This document shows, in pieces, positions 1 through 9,752 of a stretch of DNA of 64,000 nt. Made by a program: the position numbers and the translations under genes. The notes beneath the pieces are model-generated. The model ran no database searches and was not told where the DNA came from. It saw nothing but the letters and a program-made list of their open reading frames with translations. Within the stretch, counting starts at the first letter, position 1. Each line of letters opens with the position of its first letter. This stretch comes from Cyanobium sp. CZS25K (GTDB lineage: Bacteria; Cyanobacteriota; Cyanobacteriia; PCC-6307; Cyanobiaceae). Location of the stretch: positions 1 through 64,000 of the forward strand of contig JAUCZB010000011.1 in the NCBI GenBank assembly GCA_030373325.1, written 5' to 3'.

Positions 1-2
1 AT

Positions 3-620
3 GCCCTGGTGGCGATTCCGCCGGAGCCGCCGCCGGTGTTCGATCTCGATCCCACGCCGCTGCTGTTCCATGGCCGCGAGCGGGGGGACGAGCCCCTGGT
101 CGACGATCCTGAGCGGCGGCGCAAGGGCTGGTGGCGGCTGGTGCTGTTTGCCAACTACCTGCGCCCCAGGCCCCTGGAGGTGCCGCCCCTGGCGCAGGTG
201 CTGCGCCACTGCCTGGCACCGGGTTGCCGCGGCGCCAGGGCCCACTTCGGCTTCTATCCGTTCCACTGGCTGCCGGGTTGGCAGGAGGACTTCCAGGCCC
301 TGGTGCCGGGGGGCCGCAGCACCCTGCAGGTGGCGGCGGTGCTGGAGAGGCTGGTGTTCCCCCGCCAGCGCTCGGCCCTGGTGGCCTGGATCCGACGCCT
401 CGCCGCCCTGAAGGGGCTGCGCTGGGTGGTGCCGGCCCACTACGACGCCCCGGTGGCCAGCTCAGCCGAAGAGTTGACGTCTCTGGCGGACCGGATCGAG
501 CAGGCCGACTGGGCGCCGGATGAAGGGACCTGGCAAACCCTGGCCGGCATCGACAGGGCCCTGGTGGGCCTTGGGCTGGTGCCGGGGGAGGAGCCCCGGC
601 AGGAGAAGCCCCAACCCTAG
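3..620 (+). CDS. DUF4336 domain-containing protein, 5' end cut off
   Basis: The reading frame is open to the left edge of the window, so the true start lies upstream. The GTG at position 9 in the ORF track is only the first start codon inside the window. The visible 205 residues match the C-terminal part of the DUF4336 family, common in cyanobacteria and distantly related to the metallo-beta-lactamase fold. The segment LRWVVPAHYDAP near the end is typical. No catalytic activity is established for the family. The gene ends in a 4-bp overlap with the convergent DUF760 gene; both stop codons use the same CTAG. Confidence 0.75.
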   Translation, partial: ALVAIPPEPPPVFDLDPTPLLFHGRERGDEPLVDDPERRRKGWWRLVLFANYLRPRPLEVPPLAQVLRHCLAPGCRGARAHFGFYPFHWLPGWQEDFQALVPGGRSTLQVAAVLERLVFPRQRSALVAWIRRLAALKGLRWVVPAHYDAPVASSAEELTSLADRIEQADWAPDEGTWQTLAGIDRALVGLGLVPGEEPRQEKPQP

Positions 621-976
621 AGCTCCAGCTCGCCGGGATCGTCGTCGAGGCTGGCTTCGAAACCACCGCTGCCGATCAGCGCGGTTTCCAGTTCCATGCG
701 CTGCTCCATCTGGCGCAGGAAGTAGCCGGTCATCATGGCCGAGGCGAGCAGGCCGGCGAGGTTGTCGCGGCTGGCCTGGATCTTCACCTCGAACTGCTCG
801 CCGGGGAGCATGCCCAGCAACCCCTGGACGTTGTGGCGAATGATGTCCTGGATGTCGCCGGTGGCCGAGCGCGCCACCCTCTGGAGAACGTCCGGGGACT
901 GTTCCTGCAGGTACTGAATCAGCGAATTTTCGCTGATCGCCTCGTTATCGGCGGTCAGGAACTCCGGGTTGAACAT
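617..976 (-). CDS. DUF760 domain-containing protein
   Basis: The 119-residue product belongs to the DUF760 family found in cyanobacteria and plastids; its role is not established from this sequence. The middle segment (LIQYLQEQSPDVLQRVAR, and GMLPGEQFEVKIQASRDNL further on) is the recognisable family core. The track extends the ORF to 1063, but I chose the ATG at 976. It begins MFNPEFLTADN and has a strong GGAGGGG Shine-Dalgarno sequence a few bases upstream, and the extra N-terminus is not family-like. The C-terminus is acidic (DDDPGELEL). It lies 49 bp downstream of lepB on the same strand, so the two may be co-transcribed. Confidence 0.85.
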   Translation of the reverse strand: MFNPEFLTADNEAISENSLIQYLQEQSPDVLQRVARSATGDIQDIIRHNVQGLLGMLPGEQFEVKIQASRDNLAGLLASAMMTGYFLRQMEQRMELETALIGSGGFEASLDDDPGELEL

Positions 977-1025
977 TTCCCCTCCGGTGTGCTCTGCGAC
1001 ACGACTTGCACCATAACGCAGCCTT

Positions 1026-1652
1026 TCAGCTTGATTCGACCGCGTGGGGAGAGGAGAACCCAACCGGGCCGAACCGGGCCGGCGGCCAGTAACGCCAGAT
1101 GGCGGTACCGATCAGATCCGCCTCCGGCAGGGGGCCCCAGAGGTGGGAATCCAGGCTGGCATTGCGGTTGTCCCCCAGCACCAGAACCTGGCCGGCGGGG
1201 ACCACCAGGGGTCCCAGGTCATAGTCCATCGGCTCCCGCGCCCAGTCCGGATCCGCGCGTTGGCCATTGCGCCAGAGCCGGCCCTGCCTGACTTCCACCT
1301 CGTCGCCAGCCACGGCCACCACCCGTTTGATCAGGGCGGAACGGGGGTCGTAGCCCGCCTCCTGCAACAGGGCCGGCGGATGGAACACGACGATGCTGCC
1401 CGTTCGGACACCCGCACCGAAGCGGGGCGTGAGCTTCTCCACCAGGACCCTGTCCTGCAGTTGCAGGGTGGGCAACATCGAGCCCGAGGGGATCCAGCGG
1501 GGCTCCACCACGGCCCAGCGCAGCAGCAGGGCCAGCAGCACCCAGAGCAGCAGCCGAGCCAGCTGGCTGAGGAGCCCGTCGGCCCGGGCCGATGGGGCGG
1601 CCGGCGGCGGTGGTGGCGGAGGGGGCGTGGCGAAGGCGGGGCCGCTGCCCAT
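1026..1652 (-). CDS. lepB: Signal peptidase I
   Basis: This membrane-bound serine protease removes signal peptides from exported proteins at the outer face of the cytoplasmic or thylakoid membrane. It has 208 residues with a proline-rich cytoplasmic N-terminus and one membrane anchor at about residues 27-48. The catalytic serine is in PSGSMLPTL (Ser58) and the catalytic lysine in LIKRVVAVAGD (Lys109). The C-terminal family box GDNRNASLDSHLWGPL is present. The length fits single-anchor cyanobacterial LepB. It is divergent from menD, with 54 bp between the two starts. Confidence 0.95.
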   Translation of the reverse strand: MGSGPAFATPPPPPPPPAAPSARADGLLSQLARLLLWVLLALLLRWAVVEPRWIPSGSMLPTLQLQDRVLVEKLTPRFGAGVRTGSIVVFHPPALLQEAGYDPRSALIKRVVAVAGDEVEVRQGRLWRNGQRADPDWAREPMDYDLGPLVVPAGQVLVLGDNRNASLDSHLWGPLPEADLIGTAIWRYWPPARFGPVGFSSPHAVESS

Positions 1653-1706
1653 GGCGAAGCCGTCGATCAGGATGATTCCCCCATCCTGAACAGTGGAGCG
1701 TCCCCT

Positions 1707-3569
1707 TTGGTCGGGCCCCCGTCATCGCTGGCCAATGTGCGGGCGGCCCTGACGCTCCTGAGCGCTCTGGGCCGGGGCGGGCTGGCGGATGTGGTACTCT
1801 GCCCCGGCAGCCGCTCGGCCCCCCTGGCGGTGGCCGCCGCCCTGCTGGAGCCGGGCGGTCTTCGGTTGCATACGGCCATCGACGAGCGCTCCGCCGCTTT
1901 CTTCGCCCTCGGACTGGGGCGTGGCAGCGGTCTGCCGGCGGCGGTGATCACCACCTCGGGCACCGCTGTCGCCAATCTGCTGCCCGCCGCCGTGGAGTCC
2001 GACTTCGGCTCCATCCCCCTGCTGCTGCTCACGGCCGACCGGCCGGCGCGACTGAAGGGCTGCGGCGCCAACCAGAGCGTCAACCAGGAGGCCTTTCTGG
2101 TCTGCAGTTGCCGCTGGCTGGGTTGCGGAGCTTCCGAAGGACTGGCCGCGATGGGGCCAGCAGCGCTGGAGACGATGGCCCGCGACGCCCTCGCTGCCGC
2201 GTGCGGTGATGGGGTCGGGCGCTCCGCCGGCCCGGTTCACCTCAACCTCCCCTTCGATGAGCCCCTGCATGCGGGCGGCGGCGAGCTGACGCAGCTGGCG
2301 GTCACGCTGGCCGGCCAGACCCCGCTGCCCTGCGTCAGCGCCCCGGCCACCTCCCCGGGGAGTGCCATGGGGAGTGTCACGGTGACAGCGGCGACCTCCC
2401 TGGCCGCCGCCGCCGGCCTCGATCCGGACCGTCCCGGCGTCGTGGTGGCCGGCCCCTGGCGCGGCGTCCCTGCGGCCTGGCCCGCCCACGTGGAGGCCCT
2501 GCGGCGCTGGCAGCGGCGCAGCGGCTGGCCGGTGCTGGCCGATGCCCTCTCGGGCCTGCGGGGGCAGCCGGAGCTGGACACGGTCATCGCCTACGACCTG
2601 ATCCTGGCGGAGGGCTGCGGCGCTGAGCTGGCGGCATCGGAAGCGACGCTCCAGGTGCTTCGCCTGGGCCCCCTGCCGGCCAGCCGGCGCCTGCAGCGCT
2701 GGCTCGCCGGCCAGGGTGGCCCCCAGGTGCTGGTGAGCGAGGGGGACGATCGGCGCCTGGATCCCCTCCGGGTGGTGCGCGCCCAGTGCAGCGGTGGGCT
2801 GGCGGGCTGGGTCGCGGCGCAACCCGAGGGCACCTGGGATGGCAACGCTGCCGAACCATCCCTGGCGCTGGCGAGCCAATGGAGGCAGGCGGAGACGGCG
2901 GTGCAGGCGCTGCTGGGGCGCGAACTGGCGGAAGAGGACGGAGAGCCGGCCCTGGCCCGGCGCCTCAGCCAGCTGCTGCCGGCCGGTCTGCCGGTGCTGC
3001 TCGCCAACAGCAGTCCGGTGCGCGACTGGGAAAGCTTTGCCGACCCGGCCGCTCCGCCCCGGCCGATGCACGGCTTCCGGGGCGCCTCGGGCATCGACGG
3101 CACCCTCTCGAGTGCCTGCGGCCTCGCCGAGGCCCTGGGCCAGCTGGTGCTGGTGAGCGGCGATCTGGCCCTGCTCCACGATGCCAATGGCTGGCTGTGG
3201 CGGCCCCAGCTGCGCGGGCGGCTCACCGTGGTGCTGATCGACAACGGCGGTGGCGGCATCTTCGAGCAACTGCCCATTCGCACCGAACCTCCGGCAGCCC
3301 TGGATTTCGAGCGCCTGTTCGCCATGCCGCAGCCGCTGGATCCGCTGGCGCTGGCGGCGGTGCACGGGGTGCCGGGGCGAAGGGTGGAGAACCTCGACGG
3401 GCTGGAGAGCGGCCTGGCCTGGGCGCTGGAGCAGCCGCTGGCGCTGCTGGTGCTGACGAGCGAACGGCGGCGGGATGCGGCCCTGCGGCAGCGGCTGCGC
3501 ACAATGGCCGCAGAACTGGCCGCAGCACAGGCCGCCGCACTGGCCACCGGGCCGATCGCCACCCCATGA
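1707..3569 (+). CDS. menD: 2-succinyl-5-enolpyruvyl-6-hydroxy-3-cyclohexene-1-carboxylate synthase
   Basis: MenD is a thiamine-diphosphate enzyme that joins isochorismate and 2-oxoglutarate (SEPHCHC synthesis) in the phylloquinone/menaquinone pathway, which supplies the photosystem I quinone. The N-terminal motif [13 protein letters not shown] and [17 protein letters not shown] are typical of MenD. The C-terminal ThDP-binding region contains [14 protein letters not shown] and [11 protein letters not shown]. The track begins far upstream at 1044, antisense to lepB, which cannot be right. No ATG is in frame near the conserved start. I chose TTG 1707, which has GGAG 8 bases upstream and gives 620 residues. 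It overlaps menB by ATGA. Confidence 0.93.
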   Translation: MVGPPSSLANVRAALTLLSALGRGGLADVVLCPGSRSAPLAVAAALLEPGGLRLHTAIDERSAAFFALGLGRGSGLPAAVITTSGTAVANLLPAAVESDFGSIPLLLLTADRPARLKGCGANQSVNQEAFLVCSCRWLGCGASEGLAAMGPAALETMARDALAAACGDGVGRSAGPVHLNLPFDEPLHAGGGELTQLAVTLAGQTPLPCVSAPATSPGSAMGSVTVTAATSLAAAAGLDPDRPGVVVAGPWRGVPAAWPAHVEALRRWQRRSGWPVLADALSGLRGQPELDTVIAYDLILAEGCGAELAASEATLQVLRLGPLPASRRLQRWLAGQGGPQVLVSEGDDRRLDPLRVVRAQCSGGLAGWVAAQPEGTWDGNAAEPSLALASQWRQAETAVQALLGRELAEEDGEPALARRLSQLLPAGLPVLLANSSPVRDWESFADPAAPPRPMHGFRGASGIDGTLSSACGLAEALGQLVLVSGDLALLHDANGWLWRPQLRGRLTVVLIDNGGGGIFEQLPIRTEPPAALDFERLFAMPQPLDPLALAAVHGVPGRRVENLDGLESGLAWALEQPLALLVLTSERRRDAALRQRLRTMAAELAAAQAAALATGPIATP

Positions 3570-4420
3570 CCCCCGTTCCCCAGCCCCTGCCGACCTGGAC
3601 CGCCGCCGGCAGTTACACCGACATCCGCTTCGAGACCAGTGGCGATGGGATCGCCCGGATCAGCATCAACAGGCCCGAGAAACGCAACGCCTTCCGGCCG
3701 CTCACCGTTCAGGAACTCTGTGATGCCTTCAACAGGGTGCGGGACGATCCCTCCATCGGGGTGGTGCTGTTCACGGGCGCAGGACCGGCCGCCGATGGCG
3801 TCTGGTCCTTCTGCGCCGGGGGGGACCAGAGCGTGCGCGGCGATGGCGGCTATCTGGACGCCACCGGGTTGCCCAGGCTGAATGTGCTCGACCTGCAGCG
3901 GATCATCCGCAGCCTGCCCAAGGTGGTGATCGCCCTGGTGGCTGGCTACGCCATCGGCGGGGGCCAGGTGCTGCACCTGCTCTGTGATCTGAGTCTGGCG
4001 GCCGAGAATGCGGTGTTCGGTCAGACCGGGCCGCGGGTGGGGAGTTTCGATGGCGGCTTCGGCGCCGGCTACCTGGCCCGGGTGGTGGGCCAGCGCAAGG
4101 CACGGGAGATCTGGTTTCTGTGTCGGCGCTATGACGCGGCCCAGGCGCTGGCCATGGGGCTGGTGAATGGCGTGGTGCCTCTGGAGGATCTCGAGAAGGA
4201 GGGGGTGGCCTGGGCCAGGGAGGTGCTGCAGCACAGCCCCACGGCGATCCGCTGCCTCAAGGCCGCCTTCAATGCCGAGACCGATGGTCTGGCCGGCCTG
4301 CAGGAACTGGCGGGCCAGGCCACCCATCTCTTCTACCGAACCAGCGAGGGGCAGGAGGGCCGCAATGCCTTCCTGGAGAAACGGGATCCGGACTTCTCCG
4401 AGGCTCCCTGGTTACCGTGA
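3566..4420 (+). CDS. menB: 1,4-dihydroxy-2-naphthoyl-CoA synthase
   Basis: This crotonase-fold enzyme closes the naphthoquinone ring, converting o-succinylbenzoyl-CoA to 1,4-dihydroxy-2-naphthoyl-CoA in phylloquinone synthesis. It has 284 residues. [14 protein letters not shown] and [10 protein letters not shown] are the CoA-binding and oxyanion-hole regions, and [21 protein letters not shown] is the typical MenB core. The conserved C-terminal end [14 protein letters not shown] is intact. The ATG start overlaps the menD stop by 4 bp (ATGA), so the two pathway enzymes are translationally coupled. Confidence 0.96.
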   Translation: MTPVPQPLPTWTAAGSYTDIRFETSGDGIARISINRPEKRNAFRPLTVQELCDAFNRVRDDPSIGVVLFTGAGPAADGVWSFCAGGDQSVRGDGGYLDATGLPRLNVLDLQRIIRSLPKVVIALVAGYAIGGGQVLHLLCDLSLAAENAVFGQTGPRVGSFDGGFGAGYLARVVGQRKAREIWFLCRRYDAAQALAMGLVNGVVPLEDLEKEGVAWAREVLQHSPTAIRCLKAAFNAETDGLAGLQELAGQATHLFYRTSEGQEGRNAFLEKRDPDFSEAPWLP

Positions 4421-5079
4421 AGTCACATCTTTCCTCTGATCCTGCGGTTGTCACCGTGCCGCTTTCCCGCCTCCGTCATCTGCAGCAGCTCGCCCCATTG
4501 GCTGCTTCGACTCTGGCTGTCCTGAGTCTTCAGGGTCCAGCGTCCGCTCAGAGCATGGGCGAAGGAACAGCGACCCTGGTGTCTCCTGGAGCGCTGGCTC
4601 CTGCTTCCGACTCCACGGGTCCAAGGCCTTCTCCCGCAGTGCAGGAGCGATCCCTGGTGCTCGACCGTCGCCATCGCTTGCTCAAGGTGATGGAGGGAGA
4701 CCGGGAACTGCGCCGTTTTCCTGTGGGCGTGGGCATGCCCGGCTGGGAGACACCGGTCGGATCGTTCAGCGTGATCGAAAAGACCGCCTACCCGATCTGG
4801 GAGCATCCGGCCAAGGGGGTTCGCATCCCCCCGGGTCCCACCAATCCGCTCGGTTCCCGCTGGATCGGCTTCCACCGCGACTGCAAGGGCCGCAGGGGCT
4901 TCAACGGCCAGGAGCATCTGGAGGTGAAGGGTTGTGTGACGTCAGGCTTCCACGGCACACCGAACCGCGGCAGCGTCGGCGGTGCCGTCTCCCATGGCTG
5001 CGTGCGGCTGTTCGATGAGGACGTGCGGGTGCTGTTCGACCTGGTGCAGCTCGGCACCCCGGTGACGGTGCTGCCCTGA
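4417..5079 (+). CDS. L,D-transpeptidase family protein (YkuD domain), exported
   Basis: This is a probable periplasmic L,D-transpeptidase acting on peptidoglycan peptides. A hydrophobic signal segment ending in GPASAQS spans about residues 28-46. The YkuD domain fills the C-terminal half, with the catalytic motif [12 protein letters not shown] (His193, Cys195). The start is a GTG overlapping the menB stop as GTGA, so the gene is probably translationally coupled to menB. The 220-residue length is normal for a single-domain member. Whether it makes cross-links or attaches other molecules cannot be told from sequence. Confidence 0.88.
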   Translation: MKSHLSSDPAVVTVPLSRLRHLQQLAPLAASTLAVLSLQGPASAQSMGEGTATLVSPGALAPASDSTGPRPSPAVQERSLVLDRRHRLLKVMEGDRELRRFPVGVGMPGWETPVGSFSVIEKTAYPIWEHPAKGVRIPPGPTNPLGSRWIGFHRDCKGRRGFNGQEHLEVKGCVTSGFHGTPNRGSVGGAVSHGCVRLFDEDVRVLFDLVQLGTPVTVLP

Positions 5080-5139
5080 GAGGCAGGGGCGCCCCGGGGC
5101 AGCCCGTAGAGTTCCTGGCGCACCAGCGATCGAGAGCGG

Positions 5140-6684
5140 ATGAGGGTTCTGTTTGCCGCCGCGGAGTGCGCTCCGATGATCAAGGTGGGGGGCATGGGAG
5201 ATGTGGTTGGCTCCCTGCCACCGGCCCTGGCGGCACTCGGGCATGACGTGCGCATCATCTTGCCGGGCTACGGCAAGTTGTGGAGTCGGCTGGAGATTCC
5301 GGCCGAGCCGATGTGGCGGGGCCACGCGATGGGCACCGATTTCGCCATCTATGAAACCCGCCACCCCACCAGCGGACTGACCATCTATCTGGTGGGCCAT
5401 CCGGTGTTCGATCCCGAGCGCATCTATGGCGGCGAAGATGAAGACTGGCGCTTCACCTTCTTTGCCAACGCCAGTGCCGAATTCGCCTGGAACGGCGGCT
5501 GGAAGCCCCAGGTGCTGCATTGCCACGACTGGCACACGGGGATGATCCCGGTCTGGATGCACCAGGACCCGGAGATCAGCACGGTCTTCACCATCCACAA
5601 CCTCCGCTACCAGGGCCCCTGGCGCTGGAAGCTGGATCGCATGACCTGGTGCCCCTGGTACATGCAGGGGGACCACACCATGGCGGCGGCCCTGCTCTAT
5701 GCCGACCGGGTGAATGCGGTGTCGCCCACCTATGCGATGGAGATCCGCACGCCGGAGTACGGCGAGCGCATCGATGGCCTGCTCAATTTCATCAGCGGCA
5801 AGTTGCGCGGCATCCTCAACGGCATCGACACCGAAGCCTGGGATCCCGCCACCGACACCACCCTGCCGGCCCCCTTCTCCGCCGACGACCTCACCGGTCG
5901 CAGCGCCTGCAAGAAGCTGTTGCAGGAGCGGATGGGGCTGGCCGTGAGTCCCCGCACCTACCTGATGGGGATGGTGAGCCGGCTGGTGGACCAGAAGGGC
6001 GTGGACCTGCTGCTGCAGGTGGCCGACCGGGTGCTCGCCTACAGCGACAGCCAGTTCGTGGTGCTGGGCACCGGCGAGCGGGGCCTGGAATCGGGCCTCT
6101 GGCAGATGGCCGCCCGCCACCCGGGGCGTTTCTCCGTGTTCCTCACCTACGACGACGCCCTCTCGCGGCTGATCTACGCCGGCAGCGATGCCTTCCTGAT
6201 GCCGAGCCGCTTCGAGCCCTGTGGCATCAGCCAGATGCTGGCGATGCGCTACGGCTCGATCCCGGTGGTGCGCCGGGTGGGCGGCCTGGTGGACACCGTG
6301 CCACCCAACGATCCCACCGCCGGCACCGGCACGGGCTACGGCTTCGACCGCTACGAAGCGATCGACTTTTACACCACGATCTTGCGCTCCTGGGAGGCCT
6401 ACCGCAACGAGCCCAGCTGGCAGGCGCTGCAGCGCCGGGCCATGACCACCGACTTCAGCTGGAACCGTTCGGCACTGGAGTACGACGCCATGTACCGGGA
6501 GGTGTGCGGCGTCAAGGAGCCCACCCCCGATGCCGCCCAGGTGGAGCGCTTTTCCCAGGGCCAGGGGGCTGATCCGAGCCTGGTGCACGACGAACCTCGC
6601 CCGGATGTGGCCGCCAAGGAGCCAGCGCCGGCCCCGCGCCCCCGCAACCCCCTGGCCCTGCTGCGGCGCCGCAGCGACTCCTGA
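5140..6684 (+). CDS. glgA: Glycogen synthase (ADP-glucose)
   Basis: GlgA transfers glucose from ADP-glucose to the non-reducing end of glycogen (GT5 family, GT-B fold). The substrate-binding motif [16 protein letters not shown] is at residues 15-30. The C-terminal half carries the acceptor/nucleotide region [19 protein letters not shown] and the sequence [17 protein letters not shown]. The last 50 residues, proline- and arginine-rich, go beyond the usual catalytic end. It is 60 bp downstream of the L,D-transpeptidase gene. A GH57 branching enzyme at 41.2 kb would act on its product. Confidence 0.96.
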   Translation: MRVLFAAAECAPMIKVGGMGDVVGSLPPALAALGHDVRIILPGYGKLWSRLEIPAEPMWRGHAMGTDFAIYETRHPTSGLTIYLVGHPVFDPERIYGGEDEDWRFTFFANASAEFAWNGGWKPQVLHCHDWHTGMIPVWMHQDPEISTVFTIHNLRYQGPWRWKLDRMTWCPWYMQGDHTMAAALLYADRVNAVSPTYAMEIRTPEYGERIDGLLNFISGKLRGILNGIDTEAWDPATDTTLPAPFSADDLTGRSACKKLLQERMGLAVSPRTYLMGMVSRLVDQKGVDLLLQVADRVLAYSDSQFVVLGTGERGLESGLWQMAARHPGRFSVFLTYDDALSRLIYAGSDAFLMPSRFEPCGISQMLAMRYGSIPVVRRVGGLVDTVPPNDPTAGTGTGYGFDRYEAIDFYTTILRSWEAYRNEPSWQALQRRAMTTDFSWNRSALEYDAMYREVCGVKEPTPDAAQVERFSQGQGADPSLVHDEPRPDVAAKEPAPAPRPRNPLALLRRRSDS

Positions 6685-6708
6685 GCCAGCTCTTCGTGTC
6701 CGGCGCCC

Positions 6709-7407
6709 ATGGCTGATCCGGTTCCGCCCCCCTCCAACCTGCCGGAGCCCTACGCGAGCCCCTGGGGGCGCCTTGGTGACGCCCTCCGCGCCGTGCTGGC
6801 CTCCCTGCGCCTGAAGCTGCGCGAACTCTGGCGCCGCAACCGGGAGGGGGACCTGTCGGTGCCGGGGTTCTGGCCCCAGGGGTGGGCGTCCCTGTTCTGG
6901 CCGTTGCTGCTGGCGACCCTGGTGGCGCTGTCCCTGGCTCTGGCGGCCCAGGCCTGGCGAGGGAGCTCCCACCGCGCTGCGCCGCCGGCAGGGGGGCCGG
7001 CCTCACCCGTGGTGCCCCTGACGCCCCTGGAGGCTCCGGCCCTCTCCGCGTCGGAGCGGGTCGCCCCGCCGCCGGCGACCCTGCCGGAACCCGAGCCTCT
7101 GGCCGAACCTGAGCCCCCGCCAGCGCTGGAGCTCGATCCCCTCCTGGCGCTGCTGGCGGAGGACGACCCCGACCATCTGGTCGCCTCGGCCCATCCGGTG
7201 CCTGGCGACGGCCGCCTCGTGCTGACCATGGCGCCCACCTACAGCACCATGGCCCCAGCGAGCCGGCGGCGCTGGGCAGAGCGCTGGCAGCAGCGCGCCC
7301 TGGCCCTGGGCTACGAACAGCTGGAGCTGGTGGACGGCCAGCAGCGGCTTCTGGCCCGCGCGGCCCTGGTGGGCTCCGGCATGATCCTGCTCGATCCCGG
7401 AGCCTGA
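6709..7407 (+). CDS. Hypothetical single-pass membrane protein
   Basis: I do not recognise a named family. The 232-residue product has a basic N-terminal region, one hydrophobic segment at about residues 62-83 (FWPLLLATLVALSLALAAQA), a long Pro/Glu/Ala-rich linker to about residue 148, and a compact C-terminal domain from about 160. That domain starts around GDGRLVLTMAPTYSTM and ends with RAALVGSGMILLDPGA. It begins 24 bp after glgA and ends 5 bp before murF, so it is probably part of the same transcript. Confidence 0.7.
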   Translation: MADPVPPPSNLPEPYASPWGRLGDALRAVLASLRLKLRELWRRNREGDLSVPGFWPQGWASLFWPLLLATLVALSLALAAQAWRGSSHRAAPPAGGPASPVVPLTPLEAPALSASERVAPPPATLPEPEPLAEPEPPPALELDPLLALLAEDDPDHLVASAHPVPGDGRLVLTMAPTYSTMAPASRRRWAERWQQRALALGYEQLELVDGQQRLLARAALVGSGMILLDPGA

Positions 7408-7412
7408 AGCTG

Positions 7413-8834
7413 ATGCTGCTGCCGTTCGAGCCGTTGCGCCAGCTCTGGGGCGAGCCCCTGATGGCACCCGGCTGTGCCGAACCGGAAGCCTTTCGCCGCG
7501 TGAGCACCGACAGCCGCGGCGACCTGGCCGGCGCCCTGTTCGTGCCGCTGGTGGGGGAACGCTTCGATGGGCACCGCTTCCTGGCCGACGCCCTCTCGGC
7601 CGGGGCGGCGGCGGCCCTGGTGCAGCGCGATCGCCTCGATGGGCCCGCCCTGGCGGAGCTCGTGGCCAGCGGTGGCCGGCCGATCTGGCCGGTGGACAAC
7701 ACCCTGGTGGCCTACCAGCAACTGGCCCGTCTCTGGCGCCGGCGGCTGGGGTTGCCGGTGGTGGCGGTGACCGGTTCAGTGGGCAAGACCACCACACGGG
7801 AGATGATCCGGGCGGCCCTGGCGCCCCTCGGTCCGGTGGTGGCCAGCAGTGGCAATGAAAACAACGACGTGGGGGCCCCGCTCACCCTGCTCAAGGCGGA
7901 CGAGGGCACGGCGGCCCTGGTGGTGGAGATGGGGATGCGGGGCCTGGGCGAAATCGATCGGCTCACCCGCTGCGCCGAGCCGGACGTGGCGGTGATCACC
8001 AACATCGGCACCGCCCACATCGGCCGGCTGGGCAGCCGCGAAGCGATCGGCCAGGCCAAGTGCGAGATCAGCGCCGGCCTGGGGCCGGACGGGGTCCTGG
8101 TGATCCCGGCAGGAGATCCCCTGCTGGAGCGCGCCCTGCGGAACGTCTGGAGGGGCCGGGTGGTGCGGGTCGCCCTGGAGGACGAGCTGGCGGGATTTGC
8201 GAGCGGCCTTCCGGCTCCGGATCGGGTGGGCCGACTGGAGGGCGATCGCCTCGTCCTGGCGGAGGGTCCGAGCCTGCGGCTGCCGTTGGCGGGGCGCCAC
8301 AACGCCCGCAACCTGCTGCTGGCGGTCGCCGTGGCGCAGGAGCTGGGGGTGGCAGCGGCCGCACTCGGGGCCCTGGAGGTGGAGCTGCCCGGAGGACGGG
8401 CCCGAAGGTGGAGGCTGGGCGGGGTGGAGGTGCTCGACGAGACCTACAACGCCTCGCCGGAGGCGGTGCTGGCGGCCCTCGACCTTCTGGCGGCCACGCA
8501 AACGGGGGGGCAGGGGCGTCGTTATGCGGTGCTGGGCACGATGCTCGAGCTGGGGGAGCGCAGCCTGGAGCTGCACGGCCAGGTGGGCGCCCGGGCCCGG
8601 GCGCTGGAGCTGGACGGCCTGTTGATCGTGGCGGCAGACGCCGAAGCGCAGGCGATGGAAGCCGCCGCCGCCGGGATGCCGCGGCTGGAGCGGGCAGCCT
8701 CGCCCGAGCAGGCGGCCGAGCTGTTGCTCGGATGGCTGGAGCCGGGGGATCGGGTGCTGCTCAAGGCCAGCCGTGGGGTGGCCCTGGAGCGGGCGCTTCC
8801 GGTGCTGGAGGCGTCTCTGGGAACGGCCGCCTGA
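7413..8834 (+). CDS. murF: UDP-N-acetylmuramoyl-tripeptide--D-alanyl-D-alanine ligase
   Basis: MurF is the cytoplasmic Mur ligase that adds D-Ala-D-Ala to the UDP-MurNAc-tripeptide. It has 473 residues in three domains. The N-terminal UDP-binding domain includes VSTDSRGDLAGALFVPL. The ATPase domain has the P-loop VTGSVGKTTTREM at about residues 118-130 and the segment SSGNENNDVGAPLTLL. The C-terminal ligase domain includes DETYNASPEAVLAAL. It is complete and ends the plus-strand block. The gene I would expect next in related genomes (glmU) is absent; a disturbed region follows instead. Confidence 0.95.
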   Translation: MLLPFEPLRQLWGEPLMAPGCAEPEAFRRVSTDSRGDLAGALFVPLVGERFDGHRFLADALSAGAAAALVQRDRLDGPALAELVASGGRPIWPVDNTLVAYQQLARLWRRRLGLPVVAVTGSVGKTTTREMIRAALAPLGPVVASSGNENNDVGAPLTLLKADEGTAALVVEMGMRGLGEIDRLTRCAEPDVAVITNIGTAHIGRLGSREAIGQAKCEISAGLGPDGVLVIPAGDPLLERALRNVWRGRVVRVALEDELAGFASGLPAPDRVGRLEGDRLVLAEGPSLRLPLAGRHNARNLLLAVAVAQELGVAAAALGALEVELPGGRARRWRLGGVEVLDETYNASPEAVLAALDLLAATQTGGQGRRYAVLGTMLELGERSLELHGQVGARARALELDGLLIVAADAEAQAMEAAAAGMPRLERAASPEQAAELLLGWLEPGDRVLLKASRGVALERALPVLEASLGTAA

Positions 8835-8954
8835 AGCGGTGCCCCGGCGCCATCAGGATGGGGAGGTTTTCGCCTGCGTGCCGATGGTGAAACAGGTGTT
8901 CGTGACCACCACCCTGGGGCAGGGCGGCACCGCCGCCGCCACCGAAGTGCTCTG

Positions 8955-9380
8955 CTACCGCACCGCCGTGGTGGTGGAACCCCTGCCCAGCAGCAGCGGC
9001 AACAGCGCGTAGAGGATCAGCAGGGCCAGATAGACACCGCCGGAAATCGGATCGCGGCTTGTGAGAATCTCCTGCAGAGGGCGATCCTGGAGCAACAGGC
9101 CCAGGGTCAGCTCCGCCGCCAGCATCAGCACCAGGGCAATCCCTCCGGCGACGGCCCGGGGCCCGGGGCCGACACCGGTGAGCTGGCGACGCACCACGAA
9201 GCGGGCGGCCAGAACCATGGCCACCAGCATCCAGGGCATCTCCAGCAGTTCCGCTGTGCGCTCCCCCAGCCGCGGCACAAGAAACGGCACCCGCACCGCC
9301 CCCAGGACAAAGCCGGTGCCGAAGACCAGGGCGAAATAGGTGCTGGCGGCCCTCAGGCTGTTCATGGCGGTAGTGGACAT
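8955..9380 (-). CDS. Small four-helix membrane protein, function unknown
   Basis: The 141-residue protein begins MSTTAMNSLRAASTYF and has about four hydrophobic segments (for example YFALVFGTGFVLGAV, WMLVAMVLAARFVV and VYLALLILYALLPLLL). It resembles a widespread uncharacterised family of small bacterial inner-membrane proteins with a conserved RVPFLVPRLGERTAELLEMP stretch. The track starts at 9491, but the upstream residues are low-complexity. The ATG at 9380, or the in-frame ATG at 9365, is more likely. It is the only intact gene between murF and the PEP-CTERM remnant. Confidence 0.65.
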   Translation of the reverse strand: MSTTAMNSLRAASTYFALVFGTGFVLGAVRVPFLVPRLGERTAELLEMPWMLVAMVLAARFVVRRQLTGVGPGPRAVAGGIALVLMLAAELTLGLLLQDRPLQEILTSRDPISGGVYLALLILYALLPLLLGRGSTTTAVR

Positions 9381-9430
9381 CGGGAAAACTGCGCAGCACC
9401 CCCGATCCCGCCCTGGAGGCGGCGATCCTG

Positions 9431-9460
9431 CGGACCTCCCCGGACCTCCCCGGACCTCCC
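9431..9460. repeat. Three perfect tandem copies of a 10-bp unit
   Basis: The unit cggacctccc occurs three times without interruption and continues for two more bases. It lies just upstream of the small membrane protein gene on the minus strand, so it may fall in its 5' untranslated region. Confidence 0.85.
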
Positions 9461-9540
9461 CGAAGGACCACGGCTCCGCGCATGCAGCCACGGACCTGGA
9501 TGCGGACGGTCGCGATGACGTGTTGGCCTAACGGATGGGT

Positions 9541-9650
9541 CCCGGCTTCTGCTGACGTTCGTGTTTGACCAACGGCGGCCCGAGGAGGTCCGGCCGCCGC
9601 CCGCCACGGAACATGGCGGTGCGGTTGATGTGCAGGTGGTGGGGGGGCAA
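9541..9650 (-). pseudogene. Fragment of a second dihydroorotase (pyrC) gene
   Basis: Read on the minus strand, this piece translates to PHHLHINRTAMFRGGRRPD followed by a diverged tail containing LVKHERQQK. It aligns without gaps to PHHLHINRNAMFRGGLRPD...PVAKRERHR in the intact pyrC 2.5 kb away. The DNA is nearly identical over the first about 55 bases and then diverges. No start, stop or active-site histidines from the rest of the enzyme are nearby. It is a remnant of a pyrC copy, from either a local duplication or a lost paralogue. Confidence 0.75.
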
Positions 9651-9752
9651 GCAGGAGAACCCACCCATGTCTGCCAATGCTCATCACGGAAGCGAAAAGA
9701 GCCGATGACTTGACGGATCGCAGCCTATAGTGCATGGGCAGTGGTTTATTCC

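Larger units (their letters stand above)
9381..9752. other. Gene-poor stretch with repeat and gene debris
   Basis: No intact gene is visible in these 370 bases. The stretch contains a perfect 3x10-bp direct repeat (9431-9460) and a minus-strand fragment of a dihydroorotase gene (about 9541-9650). It is followed by a lower-GC segment leading into the frameshifted PEP-CTERM gene. The ORFs listed here in the track are shadows. Confidence 0.6.

Noticed and set aside
1722-3365. 547-residue minus-strand ORF antisense to menD
   Set aside because: It is low-complexity Gln/Arg/Gly/His-rich, typical of GC-rich antisense shadow, and menD is certain in this place.
8773-9012. Short plus-strand ORF containing MVKQVFVTTTLGQGG
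   Set aside because: It overlaps murF at one end and the small membrane gene at the other, and I recognise no family. It could be gene debris, but I cannot support a call.
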